A stretch of 64,000 bases of DNA from Halovibrio salipaludis (GCF_002286965.1 NZ_NSKD01000006.1:123312-187311); one strand, 5' to 3'. Positions 41,330 through 53,041 are shown, numbered from the stretch's first letter. Translations and numbers: made by a program. The notes: generated by a model not told the origin, from the sequence alone.

Positions 41330-42119
41330 CGCTGTCGAGCTCCAGCCCGTAATCATCATCGGCAATGCGCTCCACACCGGTTCGGATGCGCCCGTCCGGA
41401 TAGAGCGCGAGCCAGCGGTAGCCCGGCGGCACCGTATCCACCGCAAAGGACTCTGAATCCGGCAGGAACTGCACACAGGTGGAGGGGCTGGCCAGCATGC
41501 GCCAGCCACCGGTCTCCTGATCCAGGGACTGGTGGATATGCCCCCAGAGAAGTCCCCGCACCTGCTCGTGGCGCGCCAGTACCTCGAAGAGGGCGTCGTG
41601 ATCCTGCAGGCCAATGGCGTTCATCCATTCGGCACCGATACGGATCGGATGGTGATGCAGACATACCAGTGCATGATCCCCGGGATACTCCTTCAGGCAG
41701 GCATCCAGATACGCCAGTTCCTTCTCCCCCAGGCACCCGTGCACCTGGTCCGGCACCGAGGAGTCCAGGCAGATCAGCTGCCACCCATGGCTCCGGTAAC
41801 GCCGCTCCGCCGACCGGGTTCCCCTGATCACCCGCTCCATTGCCGGCAGCACATCGTGGTTGCCCGCTGCCCAGAAGACAGGCCCCTCAAAGAAAGCGGT
41901 CTGCTCCCGGAAATAGTGATAGGAGTCATCACTGCCATCCTGGGAGATATCGCCGGTTGCCAGAACCAGATCCGGTTGACCGTAATGGACGCGGACATGC
42001 GCCAGCACTGCCTCCAGCGTCTGGCGCGTATTGATCCCGAGCAGGCGCCCTTCCGGGTCCCCCATCAGGTGGGGGTCCGTAATCTGCAGCACATGCAGGG
42101 GCTCGGCTGAGGCGTCCAT
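41319..42119 (-). CDS. cpdA: 3',5'-cyclic AMP phosphodiesterase CpdA
   Basis: CpdA hydrolyses cAMP to AMP and is a class III metallophosphoesterase. The 266-residue protein shows all metal-ligand motifs in order: DPHLMG (Asp and His, near 15-18), ATGDISQDG, AAGNHD, VCLHHHP and WGHIHQ. It overlaps yqiA by 11 bases and starts 91 bp after yqiB on the same strand. The presence of cpdA implies cAMP signalling in this organism. Confidence 0.94.
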   Translation of the reverse strand: MDASAEPLHVLQITDPHLMGDPEGRLLGINTRQTLEAVLAHVRVHYGQPDLVLATGDISQDGSDDSYHYFREQTAFFEGPVFWAAGNHDVLPAMERVIRGTRSAERRYRSHGWQLICLDSSVPDQVHGCLGEKELAYLDACLKEYPGDHALVCLHHHPIRIGAEWMNAIGLQDHDALFEVLARHEQVRGLLWGHIHQSLDQETGGWRMLASPSTCVQFLPDSESFAVDTVPPGYRWLALYPDGRIRTGVERIADDDYGLELDSVGY

Positions 42120-42210
42120 GGTGGCTACGGGCTCCCTTCGTCGCTATGCCCTTCAATATAGCGGGCTTATGCGTTATTGCCCAACGGATTTAGGGAACGT
42201 CATCACGGGT

Positions 42211-42669
42211 TCAGGATTCCAGGCTCCAGACCGAATCCAGATCGGCGGCCTGCCCGAACCTGAGGCAGAAATCCAGCCAGTCCGCCAGGAACAGATTGAT
42301 CTGCAGCTTCTCATCCGGCAGATGCATGCGCGCATTGGGGTAGGGATTCACAGCGCGAATGCGCCCATGCCGGAAACAGCTCATCACTTCCAGCATCCCC
42401 ACGTCGTGGTAGGCACGCACCGTCATGCGCGGATCATTGAGCCAGCGCCCGTTATTCGCCACCTGTTCCAGGTACCAGGTCTCGGTGAAACGGGCCTTTT
42501 CCAGACGGCACAGGTGGACATCCCCGAGATGGCGGCTGCCATCCCGGAGCCGGAAGAACACGTCGGAGTCCGCATCGGGCCCGAGGCGCTCCAGATGGCC
42601 CAGGCGATGGTAGTTGGCCTCGCACACCGCCGCGAAGCGGGTCAGGTCCGGCACATACCGCTGCACCAT
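42211..42669 (-). CDS. yqiB: YqiB-family protein (DUF1249)
   Basis: This 152-residue protein belongs to the YqiB/DUF1249 family of unknown biochemical function, recognised by RFAAVCEANYHRL near the N-terminus and VRAYHDVGMLEVMSC in the middle, and by its place between nudF and cpdA. No catalytic motif, signal or membrane segment is visible. The ATG at 42669 overlaps the nudF stop (TGATG) and has GGAGGG 7 bases upstream, which is clearly better than the in-frame ATG at 42684. Confidence 0.88.
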   Translation of the reverse strand: MVQRYVPDLTRFAAVCEANYHRLGHLERLGPDADSDVFFRLRDGSRHLGDVHLCRLEKARFTETWYLEQVANNGRWLNDPRMTVRAYHDVGMLEVMSCFRHGRIRAVNPYPNARMHLPDEKLQINLFLADWLDFCLRFGQAADLDSVWSLES

Positions 42670-43295
42670 CACCCGGCCCTCCATTCATCCCGCAGCCGCT
42701 CACGGTTCAGCGCCAGCCACTGCAGGGCCATGATGGCCGGCGCATTCCAGATCCGGCCGCAACGCAGTCCTTCCATGGCGGTCTCAAAGGCGAGCGGCTG
42801 CACACGGATGTCCTCATTCTCATGCTCAAGGCCATGGATACCGCCGGCTCCCTGTGCATCGACACAGCCACCATAGAGGTGCACCAGTTCGTTCGTGCCC
42901 CCGGGCGAGACCAGGTAGTCACAGATCTTCTCGACACGCCCCAGGGTCAGCCCAGCTTCTTCCTCCGCCTCCCGCCGGGCGGTGGCCTCACCATCATCAC
43001 CAGCTTCATTGATGCCGGCGACCACCTCCAGCAGCCAGGGCGAGGCCTCGCGCCCCAGCGCCCCGGCCCGGAACTGCTCCAGCAACACCACTTCGTCCCG
43101 CCAGGGGTCATAGGGGAGCACGCAGGTGCAGTTCTCGCGCCAGAAGATCTCACGGTGCATGGCCGGGCTCCAGCCACCACCGAAGAGCCGGTGCCGGAAA
43201 CGCAGGCCACGCAGCTGGAAGAAACCCTGATAGAGCGCCTCATCGGACTCAATGGTCACGTCATCGTGGTCAAAGGTGCTGTCCAGCTCTCCCAT
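42669..43295 (-). CDS. nudF: ADP-ribose pyrophosphatase (Nudix)
   Basis: NudF cleaves ADP-ribose to AMP and ribose 5-phosphate. The 208-residue protein, the same length as E. coli NudF, has the Nudix box running from AGINEAGDDGEATARREAEEE into AGL, preceded by LLEVVAG as in the ADP-ribose clade, and the LYGGCVDA substrate region. ATG 43295 (MGELDSTFDHDDV) has GAGG 6 bases upstream; longer forms run into the thiC stop. It follows thiC by 16 bp, so it may fall partly under the thiC riboswitch transcript. Confidence 0.93.
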   Translation of the reverse strand: MGELDSTFDHDDVTIESDEALYQGFFQLRGLRFRHRLFGGGWSPAMHREIFWRENCTCVLPYDPWRDEVVLLEQFRAGALGREASPWLLEVVAGINEAGDDGEATARREAEEEAGLTLGRVEKICDYLVSPGGTNELVHLYGGCVDAQGAGGIHGLEHENEDIRVQPLAFETAMEGLRCGRIWNAPAIMALQWLALNRERLRDEWRAG

Positions 43296-43311
43296 CAGGG
43301 CCTCATCGGTT

Positions 43312-45310
<1,999 letters not shown>

Positions 45311-45328
45311 GTCAAGACAGTCCATTCG

Positions 45329-45357
45329 AGTCTAGAGATTGCTCCGGAACTTGTCCA
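45329..45357 (-). promoter_or_regulatory. Candidate sigma-70 promoter for thiC
   Basis: On the minus strand TGGACA and TAGACT are spaced by 17 bp (five and four consensus bases). The expected start near 45322 falls about 12 bases before the riboswitch aptamer. Confidence 0.55.
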
Positions 45358-45361
45358 TAAT
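45333..45361 (+). promoter_or_regulatory. Candidate promoter for tolC, overlapping the thiC promoter
   Basis: TAGAGA and CATAAT lie 17 bp apart on the plus strand, with the expected start near 45368 and tolC beginning at 45409. It shares most of its bases with the divergent thiC promoter. Together with the riboswitch and hairpin this accounts for the 303-bp gene-free stretch 45106-45408. Confidence 0.4.
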
Positions 45362-45408
45362 GGTGACCGCCGGTCACGGCCCATCCAGATCAACGCTTGA
45401 GGGAACCA

Positions 45409-46890
45409 ATGAAAGCGCGCGCTCTTCCCGCACTGATTGCAGCTCTACTGCTCCCTGCCACCCAGGCTTATGGTGAGGGGCTGATGGAGGTCTACGAACA
45501 GGCGCTCTCCTATGATTCGGATCTGGCAGCGGCACGCGCTGCCCGCCAGGCCCGTGAAGCCGCAGTCGATGAATCCCGGGCGCCGCTGCTTCCTCAGCTG
45601 GACGCTTTCGGGGAATCCTCCTACACCGAGCGCAACACCCTGGATGGTGACCTCACCAGCCACCAATACGGTCTCCAGCTCAGCCAGCCGCTTTTCCGGG
45701 CCAACGCCTGGTACGGCTTCCAGGCCAGCCAGAAGCAGAGCAAGGTAGCGGCCGCGGAACTGTCGCGCGCTGAACAAGGCCTGATGCTGAAAGTCGCAGA
45801 GCAATACTTCAACGTTCTGCGTGCCAAGGATGAGCTGGATACGGCCCAGGCTCAGGAAGCCGCGCTGCGGCGCCAGTGGGAGCAAGCCAAGGAGCGTTAT
45901 GACGTGGGCCTGGTGGCCACCACCGAGGTAGAGGAAGCACGCGCCGGTTACGATGCGAGCCGCTCACAGCGGATTGCGGCGCAGAGTCAGCTGGATATTG
46001 AACGCGAGAGCCTGGCACGCCTTACCGGCCAGTTCCCCAACGCTCTGGAACGGCTTGAAACGGACTTCCCGATCAGCAGCCCGGAACCGGACAACCCCGA
46101 GGCCTGGGCCCAGACCGCACTGGAGCAGAACTGGGAGCTGAAAGCGCAACAGCTTACTGTGGCAGCCAAGAGCGAGCAGGTCAGCGCCGCTCGTTCCGAA
46201 CATCTGCCTACACTGGACCTGTTCGCCCGGATCGAGCGCCAGCACCAGGACAACAATTTTGAGCTGCCAGGCGGCAGTGCGGGCGCAGGTGTTCAGCCCG
46301 GGGCGTACAGTAACCCCATGGACGAGTACCCGCGCACTGACACCACCGTCGGCCTGTCATTGAACATCCCGCTGTACAATGGCGGCGGCACCCAGGCCGG
46401 TGTAAGGCGGGTACGCTCCGAAACGGAGCAGGCAGAGCGGGAGCTTGATACCGTCAGGCGCAATGTCCGCCTTGATGCCCGTTCCCTGTTCCGCCGCATC
46501 ACCACCAACGTCCAGACCATCAATGCGCAGCGCCAGACCATCGTCTCCAGCCGCAGCGCACTTGACGCCACCCGCGCCGGGTACGAGGTGGGTACAAGAA
46601 ACATCGTTGAAGTACTGGATGCTGAGCAGAATTACTACGTTGCTCTGAGGGACTACGCCAATGCCCGCTACGACTACGTACTCAACACACTGCGCCTGAA
46701 GCAGGTAGCCGGCACGCTGAGCCCGCAGGACCTGCAGGGCCTTGATCGCTGGCTGAGCGCCACGGCCCCGGGCATCGAACGGCTGGCACGGCAGGTTACG
46801 CGCGAGGAGCGGGAAAACAACGGGGACTCCGGAGACGGCGAATACCGCCGCATCCCCTCGGATAACGTGGTCCCCCTGCAGGATCAGTAG
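45409..46890 (+). CDS. tolC: TolC-family outer-membrane efflux/secretion channel
   Basis: TolC forms a trimeric outer-membrane channel used by type I secretion and multidrug efflux. The 493-residue protein has a signal peptide (MKARALPALIAALLLPATQA) and two OEP repeats, each with LMEVYEQALSYDSDLAAARA-like or long coiled-coil segments. The second repeat contains VGLSLNIPLYNGGGTQAGVRR, and VGTRNIVEVLDAEQNYY marks the equatorial turn typical of TolC. The C-terminal tail (about 455-493) is polar and disordered. ATG 45409 has GAGGGA about 5 bases upstream; a TTG 12 bases earlier is less likely. The stop overlaps the convergent waaA stop by 7 bases. Confidence 0.93.
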   Translation: MKARALPALIAALLLPATQAYGEGLMEVYEQALSYDSDLAAARAARQAREAAVDESRAPLLPQLDAFGESSYTERNTLDGDLTSHQYGLQLSQPLFRANAWYGFQASQKQSKVAAAELSRAEQGLMLKVAEQYFNVLRAKDELDTAQAQEAALRRQWEQAKERYDVGLVATTEVEEARAGYDASRSQRIAAQSQLDIERESLARLTGQFPNALERLETDFPISSPEPDNPEAWAQTALEQNWELKAQQLTVAAKSEQVSAARSEHLPTLDLFARIERQHQDNNFELPGGSAGAGVQPGAYSNPMDEYPRTDTTVGLSLNIPLYNGGGTQAGVRRVRSETEQAERELDTVRRNVRLDARSLFRRITTNVQTINAQRQTIVSSRSALDATRAGYEVGTRNIVEVLDAEQNYYVALRDYANARYDYVLNTLRLKQVAGTLSPQDLQGLDRWLSATAPGIERLARQVTREERENNGDSGDGEYRRIPSDNVVPLQDQ

Positions 46891-48152
46891 GCGGGCAACC
46901 GCTCCAGGACACCCTCCACCAGGCGCGCCACCGCGCCCTGGTTGGCATCCACCACGGCCCGGCCACGCCGGCCCAGGGCCTCCTGTTCCGGCGCCGCCCC
47001 CACGAGCTCCTCCAGCACCGCGGCCAACGCATCGGTGCCATCCACAAACCGCACCGCCTGCTCGTCCTCAAGGCGCTCAAACACACTGGCGAAGTTGAAC
47101 ACATGCGGCCCGGTCAGCACCGGCAGCGACCAGGCCGCCGCCTCCAGCGGATTGTGCCCCCCACGTTCAATAAGCGACCCGCCGATGAAGGCGATATCCG
47201 CACACCCGAAGAGCATCAGCAGCTCACCCATGGTGTCCGCAAGGTAAACCTGGGCAGAGGCGGGGTCGTCAGCCGCCGTCCGACGCGCCAGGCTCAGCCC
47301 CTGCTGCTCAGCAAGCCGGGCCACTGCATCAAAACGCTCGGGGTGGCGCGGCACCAGCACCAGCAGTGCCTGCGGGTAACGTTCCAGCAGGCGGCGGTGC
47401 GCGGCCAGGATCGGGCCATCCTCGCCGTCATGGGTACTGGCGGCGATCCAGATGGGCCGCCCTTCCCCGAAAGTCTCCCTGAGGGCGGCCGCCTCCTCGC
47501 GCACCGCTTCCGGAATCCGCAGGTCATACTTGATCGAGCCTGTTACCGAAAGCTGTTGCGAGCGCACGCCCATGGCGCGGAAACGTTGCGCGTCCGCATC
47601 CGACTGGGCGGCAATCCAGTCAAGGGAACGGAAAGCCGGCAGCGTCAGCGGTGCCACACGGGCATACCCCGAGGCGGATTTCTCCGAGAGCCGGGCGTTC
47701 GCAAGGATCACCGGAATCCCCCGGCGGGCGCAGGCATTCACCAGGTTGGGCCAGACCTCGGTTTCCATGATGACCAGCCCCGACGGCTTCACGCGCCGGA
47801 TGAAGGCATTGACCATCCAGGGGAGGTCCAGTGGAATATAGGCGTGCATCACCTGATCCCCGAAGGCGGCACGAACCCTCTCGGCGCCTGTGGGTGTCAT
47901 GGTGGTGACCAGTATTGGCCGGTCCGGCGCCTGTTCACGCAGGGCCCTGACCATGGGGGTAGCCGCAATCACCTCGCCCACGGATGCGGCGTGGATCCAG
48001 AGGATGCCGGACGCTTCGGGAACCGGTCCGGCCCCCAGCCGCTCCGGCCAGCGCTCACGGTACCGTCTGTCCTTCAGACTCCGGTACCAAAGGAACGCCA
48101 GTATGCCGGGCAGCATCAGCGTGAGAAGCAGTGAGTAGAGCCAGCGTGCCAT
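46884..48152 (-). CDS. waaA: 3-deoxy-D-manno-octulosonic acid (Kdo) transferase
   Basis: WaaA (KdtA) adds Kdo to lipid IVA at the cytoplasmic face of the inner membrane during lipopolysaccharide synthesis. The 422-residue protein has an N-terminal membrane anchor (residues 4-22), the base-containing motif HAASVGEVIAATPM, then METEVWPN and ANARLSEKSASGY in the acceptor half, and SVTGSIKYD and GGSLIERGGHNPLEAAAW in the donor-binding half. Family length is normal. It lies 18 bp after ilvE on the same strand and overlaps tolC by 7 bases at the 3' end. Confidence 0.96.
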   Translation of the reverse strand: MARWLYSLLLTLMLPGILAFLWYRSLKDRRYRERWPERLGAGPVPEASGILWIHAASVGEVIAATPMVRALREQAPDRPILVTTMTPTGAERVRAAFGDQVMHAYIPLDLPWMVNAFIRRVKPSGLVIMETEVWPNLVNACARRGIPVILANARLSEKSASGYARVAPLTLPAFRSLDWIAAQSDADAQRFRAMGVRSQQLSVTGSIKYDLRIPEAVREEAAALRETFGEGRPIWIAASTHDGEDGPILAAHRRLLERYPQALLVLVPRHPERFDAVARLAEQQGLSLARRTAADDPASAQVYLADTMGELLMLFGCADIAFIGGSLIERGGHNPLEAAAWSLPVLTGPHVFNFASVFERLEDEQAVRFVDGTDALAAVLEELVGAAPEQEALGRRGRAVVDANQGAVARLVEGVLERLPAY

Positions 48153-48170
48153 CTGCGGGCGTTCCCGGGC

Positions 48171-49094
48171 TCAGGTGGCGATGGTCAGCCAGTCCCTGTT
48201 CCGCTCCCGGCGCCCTTCCACGGCGTCAAAGTACATCTGCTGGAACTGCTCGGTAATGGGGCCACGGCTGCCTTTGCCAATGGTGCGGTTGTCCAGCTCA
48301 CGGATGGGCAGCACCTCGGCGGCCGTACCGGTAAAGAACGCTTCGTCCGCGATGTAGATCTCGTCGCGGGTGATCCGACGCTCTCTCACGGGGATGTCCA
48401 GTTCACGGGCGAATTCGAGAATGCTCCGCCGGGTGATGCCATCCAGGCAGGAAGTCAGCTCCGGCGTATGCAGTTCGCCATTGCGGACGATGAACAGGTT
48501 CTCGCCAGTCCCCTCCGCAACGTAACCCTCGTTGTCCAGCAGCAGGGCTTCATCATAACCGCAGCTCATGGCCTCATTGAGCGCCAGCATGGAGTTGATG
48601 TAGTTGCCATTGGCCTTGGCCTTGCACATCGTGATATTGACGTGGTGGCGCGTGTAGGACGAGGTCCGGATACGGATGCCCTGCTCCCGTGCCTCCGGCG
48701 CCATGTACGAGGGCCACTCCCAGGCGGCGATCATGACGTGCACCTGGAGATTGTCCGCACGCAGCCCCATGCCCTCGGACCCCAGGAAAACCATGGGCCG
48801 GATGTAGGCGGAGGCCAGACCGTTCTCGCGGACCACCAGACGCTGGGCGTCGTTGAGGGTCTCCTGATCGTACGGCATCTTCATGTTGAGGATGTGCGCG
48901 GAGTTGAACAGGCGCTGGGTGTGGTCCTGGAGACGGAAGATCGCCGGGCCCTCATCCGTGCTGTAGGCACGCACCCCCTCAAAGCAGCCCATGCCATAGT
49001 GAAGGGTATGGGTCAGCACATGCACTTTGGCATCACGCCAGGGCACCAGTTCCCCGTCAAGCCAGATAAGACCATCACGATCCGCCATCGACAT
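48171..49094 (-). CDS. ilvE: Branched-chain amino acid aminotransferase
   Basis: IlvE catalyses the last step of leucine, isoleucine and valine synthesis with PLP. The 307-residue fold type IV enzyme has KVHVLTHTLHYGMGCFEGVRAY near the N-terminus, the PLP lysine in CKAKANGNYINSML, and the signature EGYVAEGTGENLFIV followed by SCLDGITRRS. ATG 49094 (MSMADRDG) has AGGAG 9 bases upstream; ATG 49088 is also possible. waaA follows closely. Confidence 0.96.
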   Translation of the reverse strand: MSMADRDGLIWLDGELVPWRDAKVHVLTHTLHYGMGCFEGVRAYSTDEGPAIFRLQDHTQRLFNSAHILNMKMPYDQETLNDAQRLVVRENGLASAYIRPMVFLGSEGMGLRADNLQVHVMIAAWEWPSYMAPEAREQGIRIRTSSYTRHHVNITMCKAKANGNYINSMLALNEAMSCGYDEALLLDNEGYVAEGTGENLFIVRNGELHTPELTSCLDGITRRSILEFARELDIPVRERRITRDEIYIADEAFFTGTAAEVLPIRELDNRTIGKGSRGPITEQFQQMYFDAVEGRRERNRDWLTIAT

Positions 49095-49144
49095 TGCCGC
49101 CAACTCCTCTTGTCTGTGTTTTCGGCCAGAGCATTAAACCCGCG

Positions 49145-49150
49145 ATTCTA
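49145..49150 (-). promoter_or_regulatory. Candidate extended -10 element for ilvE
   Basis: On the minus strand TGCTAGAAT is an extended -10 (TGC plus TAGAAT). No good -35 is present. The predicted start, near 49138, lies about 44 bases before the ilvE ATG. Confidence 0.4.
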
Positions 49151-49200
49151 GCAGGAAACGGGCCCTCCATGAGAACCGGAGAGCGCACGGGCGGGCAGCC

Positions 49201-52113
49201 CTAAACCGTAGGAGGATGCATCAGGGTCTGCCAGCATTCCATGACGTAGCGCCTCTCCGCCTCGAACTGGTCCGCCGACACCTCGCTGTTGAGGCGCTGC
49301 AGCGCACGCCGGTGCACGGTCGAGCGCATGGTGATGAACACATCCCGCAGGCGCTCAGCCATGGCAGTATCCAGAACACCGGCCTCACCGAGGGATTCCA
49401 TCTGGCGGATGTTGTCCGACTGGTGGGTGATGGCCGGGTACCGGTGAGCCCAGGCCAGGATCAGGTACTGGACCATGAACTCGATGTCGATGATCCCTCC
49501 CGGATCCTGCTTAACGTGGAATATGCCGGGATCCCCGGAGGCATGGGCATCACGCATGCGCTGGCGCATGGCGACCACCTCCTGGCGCAGAGCCTCGGGG
49601 TCGCGCTCGTTTGCCAGGATGTCGTGGCGGATCCGCGCAAACCCTTCGCCGGAAACCTGACTCCCGGCCACCCAGCGCGCCCGGACCAGGGCCTGATGCT
49701 CCCAGGTCCAGGCATCACGCTCCTGGTAGGTACGGAACGCATCCAGCGTGGAGACCAGCAACCCTGAGTTGCCCGAGGGCCGCAGCCGCATATCCACTTC
49801 GTAGAGCTGGCCGGAGGGCGTCTGGGCCTGGAGGATGTGCACCACCCGTTGGCCGAGGCGCGCATAGAAGACCGCGTTATCAATGGATTTCTCGCCATCG
49901 GTCGCGTTCTGCGGATCACTGTCGTGCACGAACACCAGGTCCAGATCCGAGGTGTAGCCCAGCTCGATGCCGCCGAACTTGCCGTAGCCGATGATGGCGA
50001 AATCCATCTCAATGGGTTCCCCCTGATCATCCGTGGGCGTGCCGTAGCGCTGGGTCAGATGGTGCCAGGCCAGCACCACCACATGCTCCAGAACGGCCTC
50101 GGCAATCCAGGTCAGATAGTCGCTGACCTTCATCAACGGCAGTGTGCCACGGATCTCGGAGGCAGCCACGCGCAGCACATGGGCCTTTCGGAAGTGGCGC
50201 AGCGCCTCCATCTGTTCTTCCAGGTCGTCCAGCGGAATCCGCAGCATCTGCTGGTTCAGGTCCGCCTGCAGCTGATCCCGGTCGGGCGGCGTATAGAGGC
50301 TTTCAGCGTTGAGCAGTTCATCCAGCAGCAGCGGCGTCTCCGCCAGCTGGTCCGCAATCCAGGGGCTGGCCGCACACAGGCGCACCAGTTCCCGCAGCGC
50401 TCCCGGGTTCTCCGTCAGCAGCAGCAGATAGGCGCTGCGCCGCAGAACAGCCTCCACCAGAGGCAGCACCCGCTCCAGGGTGGCGGATGGGGCTTCCTCC
50501 TCCGCCAGTGCGGCCAGAAGCCGTGGCAGGAAGCGGTCCAGGCGACGCCGTCCTTCACTCTGGAGGGTGGTGACAACCCGGCCTTCCCGCAGGGATTTCA
50601 GCCGCTCCAGGGACTCAGTGGCCGACTCGAATCCGGCCCTTTCCAGCCACCGGCTGGCCGTCTCCTCTCCCAGCGAGCCGGCCCAGATCTCTTCCCAGCC
50701 ATCATGGCCGCCGTCATCCTCTCCCTCGTCCTCTTCCAAAGCGATGATGTCCGCGAAATGCCCATTGACCCGTTCCCGATGTGCCTGCAGGTCACCGGCG
50801 AGGCTGTCCCAGTCCCCGTAGCCCATGATCAGCGCCACCCGCGCCCGGCCCACCGCATCCGAAGGCAGGGTCTGGGTCTGCTGGTCGGCAATGCCCTGGA
50901 GCGCATGCTCGGTATCCCGGAGCAGGACATAGGCGCGGTCCAGATCCCCAACCACCTCATCCGGCAACAGCTCCATACTCCCCAGGGCGGACAGCACTTC
51001 GCGGAGACGGCGCTCCTGGAGGACCGGTTCACGGCCACCGCGGATCAGCTGGAACGCCTGGGCCACAAACTCAATCTCCCGGATACCACCGGCGCCCAGC
51101 TTGATGTTGCTCTCCAGTGAACGCCGGCGCACCTCGCGCTGGATGAGCTTTTTCATCTCCCGCAGCGACTCGAAGGCGGAGAAATCAATGTAGCGCCGGT
51201 AGATGAAGGGGTGGAGCAGCTGCTGAAGGTGACTGGCATGCTCCCTGGGCCCACTGACCACACGTGCCTTGATCAGCGCATAGCGTTCCCATTCCCGGCC
51301 CTGGTTCTGGTAGTACGTCTCCAGGGCACCAAAGCTCATGGCCAGGGGCCCGCTCTCGCCGTTCGGGCGCAGCCGCATGTCCACACGGAAGACAAAACCG
51401 TCCGCAGTGGGCTGGTCCAGCGCGCGGATCAGTCGCTGACCCAGGCGGCTGAAAAAGACCTGATTGTCGACACTGCGACGGGCACCTTCGGTTTCACCAC
51501 TGCTCGGATAGGCGAAGATCAGGTCAATGTCCGAGGAGAGATTGAGCTCCCCGGCACCCAGCTTGCCCATGCCGATCACCAGCAGGGGCTGGGCGACGTG
51601 TTCACCGGTGACCGGATCCGCGCCCATGGGGGTTCCCCACTCGCGGCAGGCATCGGCATAGAGCCATGAAACCGCACCATCGATACAGGCGTCGGCCAGC
51701 TCGGTCATGGCGCCCACGGTTTCCTCGAGATCCGCTTCGCCCAGCAGATCACGCCATACGATCCGGAACATCCAGCGTCGCCGGAAGGTCCGCAGGGTCT
51801 TCTGGAGTTCCGCCTCCGCCTGGATGTGCGGCTGCTGCACCTGCCAGTCCTCCCGGATTTCACCCGGGCACCAGGGGCGCGTCAGCAGCTCTGACTCGAA
51901 CAGCGGCTCCAGCACATCGTCGTGGCGACGCAACTGTTCTAACAGGAAGTCACTGCGGGCAATGGCCTGAATGATGCCCTCACGATGAGCTTCGAAATGC
52001 GCCTGGCTCGCTGAGGAGTCCACGTCCATGAGGCTGCGCCAGCCTTCAGCGGCTTTCTCCCGAAGCGTGTCGGGCAGTGGGGCCAGTTCCCCGTCATCCA
52101 GAGGGTCCATCAT
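49201..52113 (-). CDS. glnE: Bifunctional glutamine synthetase adenylyltransferase/deadenylase
   Basis: GlnE adds or removes AMP on glutamine synthetase in response to PII and glutamine. The 970-residue protein has two nucleotidyltransferase domains. The N-terminal deadenylase has GMGKLGAGELNLSSDIDLIF and the C-terminal adenylylase has GYGKFGGIELGYTSDLDLVF, each followed by a PII-UR/GlnD-type helical domain. Its substrate gene glnA lies about 7 kb away in this window and keeps the target tyrosine. ATG 52113 has GGAAGG about 9 bases upstream. The CYTH gene ends its coding 49 bp upstream on the same strand. Confidence 0.97.
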   Translation of the reverse strand: MMDPLDDGELAPLPDTLREKAAEGWRSLMDVDSSASQAHFEAHREGIIQAIARSDFLLEQLRRHDDVLEPLFESELLTRPWCPGEIREDWQVQQPHIQAEAELQKTLRTFRRRWMFRIVWRDLLGEADLEETVGAMTELADACIDGAVSWLYADACREWGTPMGADPVTGEHVAQPLLVIGMGKLGAGELNLSSDIDLIFAYPSSGETEGARRSVDNQVFFSRLGQRLIRALDQPTADGFVFRVDMRLRPNGESGPLAMSFGALETYYQNQGREWERYALIKARVVSGPREHASHLQQLLHPFIYRRYIDFSAFESLREMKKLIQREVRRRSLESNIKLGAGGIREIEFVAQAFQLIRGGREPVLQERRLREVLSALGSMELLPDEVVGDLDRAYVLLRDTEHALQGIADQQTQTLPSDAVGRARVALIMGYGDWDSLAGDLQAHRERVNGHFADIIALEEDEGEDDGGHDGWEEIWAGSLGEETASRWLERAGFESATESLERLKSLREGRVVTTLQSEGRRRLDRFLPRLLAALAEEEAPSATLERVLPLVEAVLRRSAYLLLLTENPGALRELVRLCAASPWIADQLAETPLLLDELLNAESLYTPPDRDQLQADLNQQMLRIPLDDLEEQMEALRHFRKAHVLRVAASEIRGTLPLMKVSDYLTWIAEAVLEHVVVLAWHHLTQRYGTPTDDQGEPIEMDFAIIGYGKFGGIELGYTSDLDLVFVHDSDPQNATDGEKSIDNAVFYARLGQRVVHILQAQTPSGQLYEVDMRLRPSGNSGLLVSTLDAFRTYQERDAWTWEHQALVRARWVAGSQVSGEGFARIRHDILANERDPEALRQEVVAMRQRMRDAHASGDPGIFHVKQDPGGIIDIEFMVQYLILAWAHRYPAITHQSDNIRQMESLGEAGVLDTAMAERLRDVFITMRSTVHRRALQRLNSEVSADQFEAERRYVMECWQTLMHPPTV

Positions 52114-52162
52114 GGTGGTTACCTTCCTGTCGGTGTGCTGCCGGCTTGCCGGTTAACCCTGT

Positions 52163-53038
52163 TCAGACAAGCAGCGCCAGCTGCAGCGGCGCCAGCCCGC
52201 GCATGGTGGTCAGGGCCTCCCGGGGCGACAGGCGTTGCGCCGCAGCGGATTCCAGCTCTGCTGTCACCTGAGTGTAGGCCTCCCCGGCCCCGGCTGCCTC
52301 CGCAGGGCCGGACAGTTGCCGATGCAGATCAAGAAAATGCTCCCAGCCGGCGGGATCATCCCGCAGCCAGAAGCGGCACAGGGCATCCAGCCAGGCCTGA
52401 GGGGTGGCTCCGGACCCAGCCTCACCCGGTGTGCCTACCCCGGCCAGGTGATAGCCCTGCTCAGCCTTGCTGATGCTGTTGAGCAGTGCCGGCACGCTGG
52501 CAGTCAGTGCTGTTGCAACCCGCGAGAGAATGCCGGCATCGCCGTCCACCAGTTCCAGCTCCAGTTCACACAGCGGCTGCTCCTGCCCGATGGCGCGGAT
52601 CACTCCGTTGTCCAGCGCGCATTCGATGCGTGCCCACTGCCCCCGCTCGGACCACTCAAGCATCAGCACGCGACGCTGGAAGTTTGTGTCAAAGACGGGT
52701 GCCAGGTGGCTCAAGGCCGGGTGATCCGCCATGGGGGTGTCAGCCAGAAGCGCCAGGTCCAGGGACGCTCCCGGCCTTTCCCATTCCCATTCCTGGCGCG
52801 CGAGGGCCGCCCCCTGGAGGTGACCGCGGGTCTTCAGGGTCTGGATGTAGCCGCTGCCGGTGGCGCGCACCCGCAGAGCGACCCGTTCCGCGTTGAGGGC
52901 CCCCTCCGGGGTGTCATAGTAACGGTTGAGGAGCGTCAGGGGCTCGCCCTGCTCCACGGCGCCCCTGGTACTCAGCCAGCCCCCGGCCCGGTCAAGGTTG
53001 GCGGGGGTCATGCTGAGTTTGAGCTCGGTCTCACTCAT
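52163..53038 (-). CDS. CYTH-domain protein (inorganic triphosphatase YgiF-like, shortened)
   Basis: CYTH proteins are tunnel-fold enzymes that hydrolyse triphosphates. The 291-residue protein begins MSETELKL, carrying the ExExK signature that fixes the start, followed by RYYDTPEGALNAERVALRVR, QTLKTRG and CELELELVDGD strands of the tunnel. E. coli YgiF (433 residues) adds a C-terminal CHAD domain; here only about 90 residues follow the CYTH part (AWLDALCRFWLRDDPAGWEHF onward), too short for a full CHAD. The ATG is only 3 bp after the porin stop and lacks a Shine-Dalgarno, so it may be translated by reinitiation. glnE follows, as in E. coli. Confidence 0.85.
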   Translation of the reverse strand: MSETELKLSMTPANLDRAGGWLSTRGAVEQGEPLTLLNRYYDTPEGALNAERVALRVRATGSGYIQTLKTRGHLQGAALARQEWEWERPGASLDLALLADTPMADHPALSHLAPVFDTNFQRRVLMLEWSERGQWARIECALDNGVIRAIGQEQPLCELELELVDGDAGILSRVATALTASVPALLNSISKAEQGYHLAGVGTPGEAGSGATPQAWLDALCRFWLRDDPAGWEHFLDLHRQLSGPAEAAGAGEAYTQVTAELESAAAQRLSPREALTTMRGLAPLQLALLV

Positions 53039-53041
53039 GGG